Assembly (NCBI RefSeq): GCF_965660005.1
Contig: NZ_CBFHYF010000011.1
Span: 1-52,842, forward strand
Length of the DNA: 52,842 nt
Direction: 5' to 3'
Source: Porticoccus sp965660005
GTDB taxonomy: Bacteria > Pseudomonadota > Gammaproteobacteria > Pseudomonadales > Porticoccaceae
Below are positions 15,903 through 26,000 of this stretch, one piece after another (positions within the stretch are counted from its first letter, which is position 1; each line of letters opens with the position of its first letter). The notes under the pieces were generated by a model that ran no database searches, had not been told where the DNA came from, and was given only the letters and a program-made list of their open reading frames with translations. A program made the translations under genes and the position numbers.

Positions 15903-17603
15903 CTACTTTCCGTACAGTGGCGCCAGTGGCGTACCTTTTTGTTGCTCGCCCACGCCTTTCTGGTTTTTTCTGAGCTGTTTTAATTGCTCATGGATGGTCG
16001 GCAGGCTGATCGCCTGCTGTGTAATGTTGCCATAAAGTGCACGGTCCAGTGCCTCCAGTGTTATAGCCAAATCACGATTATTAGCAGAGGCGGCTACATC
16101 CTGGAGAGTCAAAAATGGCCTGTTCCAGTACACTTTGGCCCAGTGCAGCAGTGCATGACAGAATGCCCGCGGGTCCTGGCCTTTTGATTGCCGCTGTAGC
16201 TCGGCAAATAACGTGGCTTCATTGGGTGTAGCCACTGTTTCCATGGGGGGGGTGGCCGGCGCCCTTTCACGACTGCTACGCCATAGTAGGAATAGCGCTG
16301 CGACGGTGACCAGTAACAGCAGATTCATACCGATCAATACCCATGTCAGCAGACTATATTCCTGTTTTAGAGCCGGCGTCATGATCGGTTCGGCTGTATC
16401 GGTTTCCTCGGTTTCTGTGATATCCGGTACCGGGCCTGCAGCAGCTTTTACTGTCAGCGTGCGTGCTTCGAGAACTGCCTGCTTCGGCTGTTGGCTGACG
16501 GTATCCCACCATTGGACTGTTAGCGGGGGCAGTGTGATGGTTCCCGCTCTGGAGGGCACAATGGCCATGGATTCTATCCGTGAACCGATCACGCCACTGC
16601 GATCCCCATTGTTATCCATCTGGGGTTGATCGGGATAGATTTTGTAACCATCACCGTCAGAGATTTGCAGTGGGGGCAGTTGGGTGGCCGTCAATTGCTG
16701 CGCGGTAAGTGTCACCGTACGGGTTATCGGTTCGCCTGCCACCAGTTCTTCGGGGGAGCGGCTCCAGCGCTCGGTAAGGCTGAGACCCTTGGCTGGAAGC
16801 CAGGCGCCATTTCCTGAATTGGCAGGGCGGGGCATAATGGTCACCTTTTGCTCCTCCGAATAGAGCAGGACACGCTTGCTCCGGTTTCCGAAAAGAGAGC
16901 CTGAGAAAGGGTCGCGGCGATCCGGAATAGCGGTATTCAGCCGAACCTGGGGAATGACCAGTTCGCCACTGGCCTCCGGGAATAACACGTATTTGATTTC
17001 ATTGACCTGATACATCACACCATTTTCGCGGGTGTTGTACTGATTCTCCGCCAGCTGCAGGATCGAGGCATTGTCCACCGATAAGCCGTCACTGCTGAGA
17101 CCCAACAGTGGCTCTGATGTGAAAACCCGCAAAGTCAGCAATAGCTGTTCCTGCACATAGGCAGTGGTTTTATCCAGCTCGGTTTCAACAAATATGGGCT
17201 CCTTGCCCTTTGCCGCAGGGCGACGATCTTCCACTTGCAGGGTGATGGCCTCGCTGTTAACCCCTTTAAAATCAAGTTCCGGGATAAGAATGTCACCTGT
17301 TTCCCTGGGTAGTAGCTCCAGTAGCCACTCTGTGTAGGAGACCGCTTTGCCATTGATCAGTGAAAATTGGTTTTGCTGGCGACGGGATAGGATTTCAAAA
17401 TCCTCCTGCAGTACAGAAAAGTCGGGTTCGCCAGAGTCTTGGCTGTCAAATCGAACTCGCAATTCGACGGTTTCACCGCGACTGAGCTGGTTGCGATCCA
17501 CCGTGGCTGTCAGTTCGTCAGCGCTGGCCCCTGTGCTGGCCAATGACAGCAGCAGTGGAACGAAAACGTAAAGTAACAGTGATCTACCCCAATCAGCGTT
17601 CAT
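15903..17603 (-). CDS. batD: BatD-like protein (oxygen tolerance)
   Basis: 566 residues: an N-terminal signal segment (about 8-28), a long periplasmic part of beta-sandwich domains (30-410) starting with the typical ATVDRNQLSRGETVELRV, one membrane helix (about 418-440) and a cytosolic helical tail. This is the BatD layout. Bat proteins are tied to aerotolerance in Bacteroides and to envelope stress elsewhere; the biochemical role is unresolved. ATG 17603 was chosen over TTG 17606; AGAGGTGG near the end of the preceding gene serves as its ribosome-binding site. Last gene of the moxR-bat operon. Confidence 0.82.
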   Translation of the reverse strand: MNADWGRSLLLYVFVPLLLSLASTGASADELTATVDRNQLSRGETVELRVRFDSQDSGEPDFSVLQEDFEILSRRQQNQFSLINGKAVSYTEWLLELLPRETGDILIPELDFKGVNSEAITLQVEDRRPAAKGKEPIFVETELDKTTAYVQEQLLLTLRVFTSEPLLGLSSDGLSVDNASILQLAENQYNTRENGVMYQVNEIKYVLFPEASGELVIPQVRLNTAIPDRRDPFSGSLFGNRSKRVLLYSEEQKVTIMPRPANSGNGAWLPAKGLSLTERWSRSPEELVAGEPITRTVTLTAQQLTATQLPPLQISDGDGYKIYPDQPQMDNNGDRSGVIGSRIESMAIVPSRAGTITLPPLTVQWWDTVSQQPKQAVLEARTLTVKAAAGPVPDITETEETDTAEPIMTPALKQEYSLLTWVLIGMNLLLLVTVAALFLLWRSSRERAPATPPMETVATPNEATLFAELQRQSKGQDPRAFCHALLHWAKVYWNRPFLTLQDVAASANNRDLAITLEALDRALYGNITQQAISLPTIHEQLKQLRKNQKGVGEQQKGTPLAPLYGK

Positions 17604-17609
17604 CAATTT

Positions 17610-19469
17610 TTACCACCTCTGTTGCTGGTCGCCGGGCGGCTTAATACCGCGGCGTTCCTGAAATTCACGCTTTCTTGACTCGTAGCGAAATTTTTCCCGC
17701 AGCAAGCCGCCGGGATCGTCCGGAATCTTTCTCAGCCACTGTTCCATGGCCTGCTTTTCTTCCTCACTCATTTCCGGTATCGGCCCCTGCTGTGGCTGCT
17801 CAGTTTCTTCCCCTTCGCCGGGGGATGGCTGTTCAGCCGGTGGTTGTTCAGGGGATTCGTCTGAGTTTTTCGATTGTGGTTGTTCATTTTTTTTCTGTTC
17901 GCCGGTATCAGGCTGCTCAGCATTATTCTGATCATTGCTCCCGGATGGATTGTCGGAGCTGTCGTTGCTGTCTCCAGTATTCTGTTCTCCGGGGGGTTGC
18001 TGCTGGTTTTGCTGATCTTCCGGATTTTTCTGGGAGTCATCCTTTGGTTGCTCCCGAGGCTTTTGCTGGTCTTTAGGTTGCTCCTGTTGCTTTTTCTGCA
18101 GCTGTTCCACCAGTTCACGATTGAACTGGGCGTCTGCCATTTCCGGCGCCAGCGCGAGCGCCTGGTTGTAACTGGCAATGGCTTCTTCAAGCTGGCCGTC
18201 TTTTGCCAGTGCATTACCTCTATTGTAGTGATCGAGGGCTGAATCTCCTTCATACAGCTTGGCGGCACTGTCGTATTGGCCATTGCGGTAAGCGGCTGTC
18301 GCTTTCCATTGTGAGTTATTGAATTTTTCCTGGGCGGTGGCTGTATCGCCTTTCTGCAAAGCCCTCGATGCCTGTTGGTCGGGGGTTAGCCATAGGTCAT
18401 CCCAGCTCAGAGCCTGTGCGGGCAAGGGTAGACCAAACATTGGTATCATTGTCAGGCAGGCGAGGACGATGCCCCGGCGTGACGCCAGCACCAGTATCGG
18501 TAACAACAGCAGCGCCAGCCAATAGCCTGTGTCGTGCCAGCTATCGAAACTGCGCTCAAGCTGACGGGTAGACGAATCGGGTCCGATTTTGAAACCATTC
18601 AGCAGGTAGTTGATATCCGTATTATCTGCAGTGATGCTGCTATACCGGCCGTCGTGCCGGTTTGCCAGTTGTTTGAGACTCTTTTGATCTAGGCGGGGCA
18701 CGACGATAGAGCCGCTGTTATCCTTGGCAAATCCGCCGCCGCCTATGGGTATGGGTGCCCCCTCCGCTGTTCCAATACCAAGTATGGAAAGGCGAAAGTC
18801 ACCCATACCGCGAAAGATCATGCCCAGCTCATCCCTGGCTTGCCCGGCAACGCCATCGCTTATCAGCAATATATCCGCCCGGTTCGCCCCGGCATGCAGT
18901 GCCAGCTCCATGGCTTTTTGCACAGCAGATTCAACGTTACTGCCCGGCCCCGGCATAATATTGGGGTCCAGGGCGGGAACCAGTGCAACAAGGGTGTTGG
19001 CATCGTCCGTGAGCGGGCTCACCACAAATGCATCGTCAGCATAGGCGATCAATGCCGTTGTTCCTTCTTTTCGCTGCTGCAATAATTCAATCAGTTTCAG
19101 CCGTGCACGGGTCAGGCGGTTTGGTTTCTGATCCTGGGACAACATGGAGGGTGAGAGATCAAACAGTATGATCAGTGCACTTTCCTGCTTGTGGATTGGC
19201 ATCGGAGTACGATCCCAGGTGGGGCCAGCCATGGCGAGTGTCGCGATGACCCAGCCAATTAGTGAAACCACTATCAGTGAGCGTCGCTTGTGAGACATTG
19301 ATCCATCCATGAGCAGTGGCAGCAGTTCCGGTGCGATGACCCGGTGCCAGTTGCCTCGCCTGATCTGGGAGCGGTATAACCACCAGCTGATGAGCAACCC
19401 TGGCAGAATGGCCAGCAGCCAGGTCGGCCGGAGGAAATGAAATTCGGCGAGTGTTCCCAGCAGGCCCAT
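17610..19469 (-). CDS. BatB/BatC fusion: VWA domain plus TPR protein
   Basis: About 619 residues. Two membrane helices near the N-terminus (about 12-30, 60-80), a von Willebrand A domain (about 90-280) with MIDAS motif DLSPS, a membrane segment near 310-345, TPR repeats (about 370-450, with LDHYNRGNALAKDGQ and YNQALALAPEMADAQ), and then some 130 residues of Gln/Glu/Pro/Asn/Asp-rich low complexity before a short charged end. In other species BatB (VWA) and BatC (TPR) are separate genes. ATG 19469 shares its A with the batA stop (TGATG), so translation is coupled. It probably forms an inner-membrane complex with the BatA and BatD encoded beside it. Confidence 0.83.
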   Translation of the reverse strand: MGLLGTLAEFHFLRPTWLLAILPGLLISWWLYRSQIRRGNWHRVIAPELLPLLMDGSMSHKRRSLIVVSLIGWVIATLAMAGPTWDRTPMPIHKQESALIILFDLSPSMLSQDQKPNRLTRARLKLIELLQQRKEGTTALIAYADDAFVVSPLTDDANTLVALVPALDPNIMPGPGSNVESAVQKAMELALHAGANRADILLISDGVAGQARDELGMIFRGMGDFRLSILGIGTAEGAPIPIGGGGFAKDNSGSIVVPRLDQKSLKQLANRHDGRYSSITADNTDINYLLNGFKIGPDSSTRQLERSFDSWHDTGYWLALLLLPILVLASRRGIVLACLTMIPMFGLPLPAQALSWDDLWLTPDQQASRALQKGDTATAQEKFNNSQWKATAAYRNGQYDSAAKLYEGDSALDHYNRGNALAKDGQLEEAIASYNQALALAPEMADAQFNRELVEQLQKKQQEQPKDQQKPREQPKDDSQKNPEDQQNQQQPPGEQNTGDSNDSSDNPSGSNDQNNAEQPDTGEQKKNEQPQSKNSDESPEQPPAEQPSPGEGEETEQPQQGPIPEMSEEEKQAMEQWLRKIPDDPGGLLREKFRYESRKREFQERRGIKPPGDQQQRW

Positions 19470-20458
19470 CAATGGTTATCCCCGCGACTCATCAAGATTG
19501 CCATGATAAAACTGCAGATCAATGCGAGTCCCAATGGCCAGTAGAATAATGCTTTGGTGGGTCGCAGTGTTTCGGCGTCCTGGGCGATCGGTTCCATTTT
19601 GTCCAGCTGTCTGTAGATTGTTTCAAGCTCTCCCGGGTTGCGAGCGCGGAAATATTGGCCACCGGTTTTCTCGGCGATGCCAATCAGGGTCGCTTCATCG
19701 AGGTCGCTGGAAGGATTGATTCGTCGTGTGCCAAAAAAACTGCGTTCGAGCTTTACCTCCGCGCCGATGCCAATGGTATGGATTACAATGCCTTCCCTAG
19801 CTGCCATGTCGGCTGCTTCCAGAGGTTTGACCCGGCCGGCAGAGTTGGCACCATCTGTCAGCAAAATCAGCACGCGGTGATTTTTGGGGCGGGGTTGCAG
19901 GCGCTTTACCGCCAGACCGATGGCATCTCCTATAGCAGTGCGGTCGCCGGCAAAACCAATCTGGGCCTCACTGAGCAGCACATTCAGGGTTTTTCGGTCA
20001 AATGTCAGCGGGGTCTGCAGGTAGGGACGGGTGCCGAACAGAATCACTCCCATACGATCCCCCTGTCGGCGATCGACAAACTGTCCGACAACCAGCTTGA
20101 CAGTACTGAGTCGATCGAGGGTATTGCCGTCTATCTGCATATCGGTCTCCTGCATACTGCCGGAGATATCCACGGCCATCAGCAGATCCCGGCCGGTGCT
20201 GGGTATCGCAATGGGGTCGCCAACCCAAGTGGGACGAGCAGTTGCCGTGAGCAGGCCAAGCCAGGTGATTGTCAGCAGAGCCAGCGCAAACCAGTGCCAG
20301 CCATCGCCGCCTCTTTGCACGGAGGGGGTTCTCGACAGCGCCGAGTAGACAGGCACCTTCAGGGCGGGTGTTGTTGCCTCGGCCCGACTGCGCAGCATTC
20401 GGTACAGTATCGGTACGGGCAACAGGATAAACAGCCAGGGCCAGTCAAAGGTCAGCAT
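19469..20458 (-). CDS. batA: BatA-like VWA domain membrane protein
   Basis: 329 residues: N-terminal membrane segments (about 5-20 and 55-75), a VWA domain (about 90-280) with MIDAS DISGSM and the later TDGANSAG, and a C-terminal membrane helix (about 305-325). Typical BatA topology. ATG 20458, giving MLTFDWPWLF, fits the family; it overlaps the DUF4381 gene by 7 bases. A longer frame from 20488 is unlikely because it would overlap further. The metal-binding VWA domain suggests protein-protein contact with BatB in the same operon. Confidence 0.88.
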   Translation of the reverse strand: MLTFDWPWLFILLPVPILYRMLRSRAEATTPALKVPVYSALSRTPSVQRGGDGWHWFALALLTITWLGLLTATARPTWVGDPIAIPSTGRDLLMAVDISGSMQETDMQIDGNTLDRLSTVKLVVGQFVDRRQGDRMGVILFGTRPYLQTPLTFDRKTLNVLLSEAQIGFAGDRTAIGDAIGLAVKRLQPRPKNHRVLILLTDGANSAGRVKPLEAADMAAREGIVIHTIGIGAEVKLERSFFGTRRINPSSDLDEATLIGIAEKTGGQYFRARNPGELETIYRQLDKMEPIAQDAETLRPTKALFYWPLGLALICSFIMAILMSRGDNH

Positions 20459-20943
20459 GACTTGCTCCGCGGGTGCTGTTCGAGCCATTGCCGAATAGCG
20501 GTATGTAGTGAAGCAGCCAGATAGTCAATATTTTGCGGATCAGCCTGGTAGGGCAATACATTCAATTGTTGCTGCAAGGTTTCGTCAAACAGTGTTCGCT
20601 GACAGAGGTGGTTAAGCCGCTGCAATAGTTGCGGTGTCAATTCCGATTCAAGCGCCTGTCGGGGGTAGGCTGTTTTGGCCGCGCGGCGCAAGAGTGCCAG
20701 CATGGCGTGGCAATGCTCGACAGGTTGTCCCGCCAGAGAATGCTGCATTTCGGCCAGGGAATGCAGTGCCTCCCGTCGATAACGGTTGTGCAGGTGTTGC
20801 TTTTTTAGTCGCCAGATTCCGTAAACTACAGCGCTCAAGACCAGTATTGCCAGAAGCCACCAGCCCGGGGCGGGCGGCCACCAGTCTACCGGATCGGGGA
20901 GATGAATATCACGCAACTGTGAGAGGGGATCCTGGGGATTCAT
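20452..20943 (-). CDS. DUF4381 domain protein
   Basis: 163 residues with one membrane helix (about 26-45, within WWPPAPGWWLLAILVL) and a cytosolic helical domain. DUF4381 proteins occur between DUF58 and BatA genes in MoxR operons, exactly as here. ATG 20943 overlaps the preceding stop as ATGA. The frame is open farther upstream, but those residues duplicate the DUF58 gene in another frame and are not real. Function unknown; presumably part of the membrane complex. Confidence 0.82.
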   Translation of the reverse strand: MNPQDPLSQLRDIHLPDPVDWWPPAPGWWLLAILVLSAVVYGIWRLKKQHLHNRYRREALHSLAEMQHSLAGQPVEHCHAMLALLRRAAKTAYPRQALESELTPQLLQRLNHLCQRTLFDETLQQQLNVLPYQADPQNIDYLAASLHTAIRQWLEQHPRSKSC

Positions 20944-21875
20944 GCGTGTCGACCGGATTTCTTTCTGCTGTATGCCTGTTGCAGTATCCGCATAACGGAG
21001 GCCCCTGTTTCGAAGACCATCAGTCCCATGCGCAATTGGCTGCAAAGTTGTCGGAGGTGTGCCTGGTGGCGGAGGAAATGCTGCTCAAACTCTTCGCGCA
21101 ATTCCCGATTTCGGGTATTCAGGGAAAATCGCTGATTGCCGTCATTGACCTGATAGAGGGCAGGGGGCGGCAATTGTTTTTCCAGCGGATCATGGATTTG
21201 GCAAAGATTGACGTCACAATGTCTGGCCAATTCGAAAAGGTGTTGTTCGCAGTCTTTATTCAGGTCATGGAAGTCACTGATCAGAAACAGTGTTGAGCCG
21301 GGTAGGGCCACCCGTCGACAGTCCTGCATGATGTCCACCATGCGGTATTTGCCGGGCACTGAGCGGGTCAGCAGTTCACTGAAGTCCCTTAACTGATGGA
21401 TCAGTTGTAAAACACTGTGAGTGCTGCGACGGGCCCGAATTTCGCGATGCTGTTCCGCACCGATAATCAGCCCCCCAACCCGGTCATTGGCGTTAAGTCC
21501 GGCCCAGCCGAGTGCTGCGGCCAGCTGGCAGGCGGTGATGGACTTGAGCATTTTTGAGCCAAAGAACATATTGGGGCGCAAATCGGTAATCACCAGAATG
21601 GGCCGCTCCCGTTCCTCCCGAAACAGCTTGGTGTGAGGTGTCAGGGTACGTGCCGTGACTCGCCAGTCGATGCTGCGGATGTCGTCGCCGGGCTGATATT
21701 GACGCACTTCCTCAAAATCCATACCCCGGCCTCGCGTTCGCGAGTGGTGTCCCCCCATCAGCGAGGTTTTAGCCATTCTTCGGGGAAAGAATTTCAGCTC
21801 GCGCGTGCCAAATCGCATGCCTACCAGCGTCGTGACATCGGCGATGGCCGGGTTGTTGAGATCGGGATCGTCCAT
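20940..21875 (-). CDS. DUF58 domain protein
   Basis: 311 soluble residues. The DUF58 signature is clear: a GxHxSRxRGRGxDFEEVRQYQPGDDIRSIDWR-like block at about residues 42-72, followed by a VWA-like fold (LVITDLRPNMFFGS onward). DUF58 genes almost always follow moxR genes. It starts 3 bases after the moxR stop. The role is thought to involve assembly or maturation of a client complex with MoxR; the client is not known. Confidence 0.88.
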   Translation of the reverse strand: MDDPDLNNPAIADVTTLVGMRFGTRELKFFPRRMAKTSLMGGHHSRTRGRGMDFEEVRQYQPGDDIRSIDWRVTARTLTPHTKLFREERERPILVITDLRPNMFFGSKMLKSITACQLAAALGWAGLNANDRVGGLIIGAEQHREIRARRSTHSVLQLIHQLRDFSELLTRSVPGKYRMVDIMQDCRRVALPGSTLFLISDFHDLNKDCEQHLFELARHCDVNLCQIHDPLEKQLPPPALYQVNDGNQRFSLNTRNRELREEFEQHFLRHQAHLRQLCSQLRMGLMVFETGASVMRILQQAYSRKKSGRHA

Positions 21876-21878
21876 TGA

Positions 21879-22838
21879 TCAGGCAGAGGGTACGTTGCTG
21901 ATCAGGTTGTCGATCGCCCGGTCCGGATTGATACCGCTGGCCTCAGCTTCAAAGCTCAGAATCAGGCGGTGTCGCAATACATCGTGAATCACACTGCGCA
22001 CATCGTCCGGAGAGACGTAGTCGTGGCCCTTCAGCCAGGCGCAGGCTCTGGCACAGCGATCCAGCGATATGGTGGCCCTTGGGCTGGCACCAAAATCAAG
22101 CCAGCTGCCAAGTTTTTCACAATAATCGGTGGGGTTGCGGGTGGCCAGAATCAACTGGACGATATATTCCTCGACGGGTTCGGCCATATGAACGGACAGA
22201 ACCTCCTTGCGGGCCTCCAGCAGTGTCTCCTCGGAGACTTCATCAATGGTGGCGATGGGTTCGTTCAGTGCTTCAAGGCGTGCCAGGCGCAAAATTTCCC
22301 GCTCGGCCTCCGCTTCGGGGTAGCCCACGTTGACATGCATCAAAAAACGGTCCATCTGGGCTTCCGGCAATGGATAGGTGCCCTCCTGCTCGATGGGGTT
22401 CTGGGTAGCCATCACCAGGAAAAGTTTGGGCAGGGGATAGGTGCTGCGGCCCACACTGATCTGCCGCTCTGCCATGGCTTCGAGTAGAGCTGACTGAACT
22501 TTGGCCGGTGCCCGGTTGATCTCGTCAGCCAATACCAGATTGTGGAAAATCGGGCCAGGTTGAAATTGAAAACTGCCATCTTCCGGGCGGTAGATATCGC
22601 TGCCGGTAATGTCAGAGGGCAGCAGATCGGGAGTGAACTGAATACGGTGAAAATCACCGCTGATGCCATCTGCCAGGGTTTTGATGGCTTTGGTTTTTGC
22701 CAGTCCGGGAGCCCCCTCCACCAACAGGTGGCCATCGGCCAGAATGGCAATAATCAGCCGGTCTATCAGGTGTGGCTGACCGACAATCTGGCTATTGAGA
22801 TAATCGCGGAGCTGCAAAATTTTCTGCTGATGAGTCAT
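21879..22838 (-). CDS. MoxR-family AAA+ ATPase
   Basis: 319 residues. Walker A GAPGLAKTK near 42-50, Walker B VLADEINRAP near 100-109, sensor 1 ATQNPIEQEGTYPLPEAQ-type motif, then the C-terminal lid. These are chaperone-like ATPases that mature metal- or VWA-domain proteins. It is the first gene of the six-gene operon (moxR, DUF58, DUF4381, batA, batB/C, batD), in which all spacings are 6 bases or less, so its clients are probably the VWA proteins BatA and BatB. It diverges from gdhB across a 195-base gap that must hold both promoters. Confidence 0.92.
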   Translation of the reverse strand: MTHQQKILQLRDYLNSQIVGQPHLIDRLIIAILADGHLLVEGAPGLAKTKAIKTLADGISGDFHRIQFTPDLLPSDITGSDIYRPEDGSFQFQPGPIFHNLVLADEINRAPAKVQSALLEAMAERQISVGRSTYPLPKLFLVMATQNPIEQEGTYPLPEAQMDRFLMHVNVGYPEAEAEREILRLARLEALNEPIATIDEVSEETLLEARKEVLSVHMAEPVEEYIVQLILATRNPTDYCEKLGSWLDFGASPRATISLDRCARACAWLKGHDYVSPDDVRSVIHDVLRHRLILSFEAEASGINPDRAIDNLISNVPSA

Positions 22839-23033
22839 GCTGATACTTACTTCTTGTTATAACGGTGGTCAGAGATTGTAATGCCTGATGGCCGCTAACC
22901 CAAACAGGGCAATCATATAAGGTTAATCTAGACTGTAGGTAGAAGGTGAAGTTCAGTAATGACTGTTTCTGTCGCGCCAACCATCGAAAATAATCAGGCG
23001 GGCACCAGTGAATAAAAAAGGAAAGGGGTAATC

Positions 23034-26000
23034 ATGCAGCGAATTTCTGAAGGCGATTTTTTTGCCTGCCTTGAGGCGCAGTTAATCGAGAAATATCCAG
23101 CGGCTCTGGCAGAGCAGTTAGTGCCGTTTTCGAGAAAAATTTTCGACCTGTTTCCTCTACACGAGCTGGCCCACGAAAAGCTGGATGATATTCAGGGCTT
23201 TGTCTTCAGCCTGTTCAACTTTATCCGCAAGGTGATGCCAGATCAGCCGGCCGTTCGTGTGTTTAACCCGGTGCTGGAGGAAGATGGCTGGGTCAGTGAT
23301 GCCACTGCGCTGTTCATCATGCAAAGGGATATGCCGTTTCTGGTAGATTCTGTGCGCATTCAACTTAACCGCGCAGGACTGAATATTCAGCTTATTAAAA
23401 GCACAGTATTTCAGGTCGTTCGCGATCAGAAAGGCGTTCTGCTCGATCTGTTTGCAAATCCGAAGACGCCCGGTTGCCGGGCTGAAGCCCTGATTTATAT
23501 CGACGTGGATCTGCGCACCTCAAACGAAGAACACCAGTTGCTGGAGCGCGACATACTGGATGTATTACGTGATGTCGAGGTAGTGACCGATGATTTTCTC
23601 CCGATGGCGGAACGGCTCAACCAGGTCATCGCCGAGGTCAGGGAAAATCACGCAAACCTCCCGGCCTGTGATGCCGATGAACTGGCGGCCTTTCTCGAAT
23701 GGCTGCGCGACGGTGCTTTTATCTTTCAGGGGTGTTCGGAGTTTCGGCTCATGAAGGGTCGTGGTGCCCCGGCCCTGAAGCACCTGCCTGATAAACAACT
23801 TGGTATTTTTCGCCGCCATCAGATCCGTCCTGAAAAAACGGCACTGAGTGAACTCAGTGCCGGTATCCAGGCGTTTTATGCGTGTGATGCGCCGATGGCG
23901 TTCACCAAGTCTTCCCTGCGATCACGAGTTCACCGTCAGGCCTACTCGGATTTTATTGTACTGAAACGCTATGACAAAAAGGGTGCTGTCATCGGCGAAT
24001 ACCTTTTTATGGGGCTTTATACCTCAGCGGTTTATAACGTCAGCCCACTAAAGATTCCTTTGATTCGCCAGCGGATTGAACAGGTACTGAAACGCACTGG
24101 TTTCAGCCCCGGTAGCCACGACTTCAAAGCCATTTCCCAGCTGATTGAGGTGCATCCAAGAGACGAGCTGTTCCATTCCTCTGCTGATGAATTGTACGAC
24201 ACACTGGTGGGTATCTGGCAGATCAGCGAACGGCGCATGGTGCGGCTCTTTATACGGGTTGACCCGTTCGAAAAATTCGTCAACTGTCTGGTATACATGC
24301 CTCGGGATATTTATCGCACCTCAATTCGCACGGAAATTGAACACATGCTCAAATGCGAATTTGATGCCACCGAGTGTGAATTCAATACCAGTTTCTCCGA
24401 GTCACTGCTGGCTAGAACCCAGTTTGTGCTGAGAGTCAATTCCAACCGTTACCGGGAAGTCGATCGGGATGAGCTGACCGCTCGGATAATTGAGCTGACT
24501 CTTGACTGGAATGATGAACTGGAACAGGAGGCGCTGGATCAGTGGGGTGAATCCCTCGGCAGAGATATGGCCCGTATTTATCGGGATGCTTTCTCCGCCA
24601 GCTATATGGATCACTTTGATCACCGCTCTGCGATTCATGATATTCAGTTGTTTCATGAGCTCGGCAGTGACGCGGAAATTGCCACCGGCTTTTATCAGCA
24701 GGCGGGCGCAGATCAGAATGTCATGCGCTTCAAATTATTCCATCGCCACGAGCAATTGGAGCTCTCCAGTCTGGTGCCGATGCTGGAAAATCTTGGTTTC
24801 AGGGTGCTGGGCGAACATCCCTACCAGATTACGCCGCGGCAGGGCGGTGAGATCTGGTTGCATGATTTCACGCTGCGGTTCGGGTTGGACGTGGATGTGG
24901 ATGTATCACAGGTCAGGAATACCTTCCAGGACGCATTCAAGGCGGTCTGGTCCCAGCAAACGGAAAATGATCGCTTCAATCATCTTGTGGTGGGTGCCAG
25001 GCTGGACTGGCGTATGGTTTCTCTGTTCCGGCTATATGCCCGCTACATGAAGCAGCTGGGCAGCAATTTCAGTCAGGATTTCATTGCCGATACTCTGGCG
25101 GCCAACCTGGAAATCACCCGAAATCTGGTGGCATTGTTCCGCTGTCTGTTTGATCCCAAGGTTGTGACGCCGCAAAGTGAGGAATACGGTCGTGCCGAAC
25201 GCCTCAATCAAAAAATTCTCGACGCGCTGGACCAGGTCAGCAATCTCAATGAAGATAAAGTACTGCGCAGTTACCAGCAACTGATCAATGCCACCAAACG
25301 CACCAATTACTTTCAGCTCACTGCCGAGGGAGAACAAAAGCCCTATATTGCCGTGAAGCTGGCACCCAGAGAAATCGTCGATGTGCCTGAGCCCCGGCCG
25401 CTCTACGAAATTTTTGTTTATTGCCCCCGCATGGAAGGTGTTCACCTGCGTACTGGCAAGGTTGCGAGAGGGGGATTGCGTTGGTCTGATCGCCTGGAAG
25501 ACTATCGCACGGAGATACTGGGTCTGGTGAAAGCCCAGCAGGTGAAAAACGCGGTGATTGTGCCGACTGGCGCCAAGGGTGGTTTTGTGGCGAAGCAGGT
25601 ACCCCGCAATGCGGGTCGCGATGAGCTGTTGCAGGAGGGTATTGCCTGTTATCGCTTGTTTGTTTCAGGACTTCTCGATCTTACCGATAACGTGGTGGGT
25701 GATGAAATTGTTCCGCCGCCATGTGTGGTCAGAAGGGACGATGATGATCCCTATCTGGTGGTCGCAGCAGACAAGGGAACCACCACTTTTTCCGATTATG
25801 CCAATGAGCTATCGCTGGCCTATGACCACTGGCTGGGGGATGCTTTTGCCTCCGGTGGCAGCCACGGTTATGACCATAAAAAAATGGGTATTACTGCCAG
25901 AGGCGCCTGGGTTTCGGTACAGCGCCATTTTCGTGAATTGGGTCTCAACACCCAGACAGAGGATTTTTCTGTTATTGGTATCGGTGATATGGCCGGTGAC

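Noticed and set aside
19655..20524. A 289-codon plus-strand frame in the bat operon
   Set aside because: Antisense to batA and DUF4381, which carry clear domains and tight operon overlaps.
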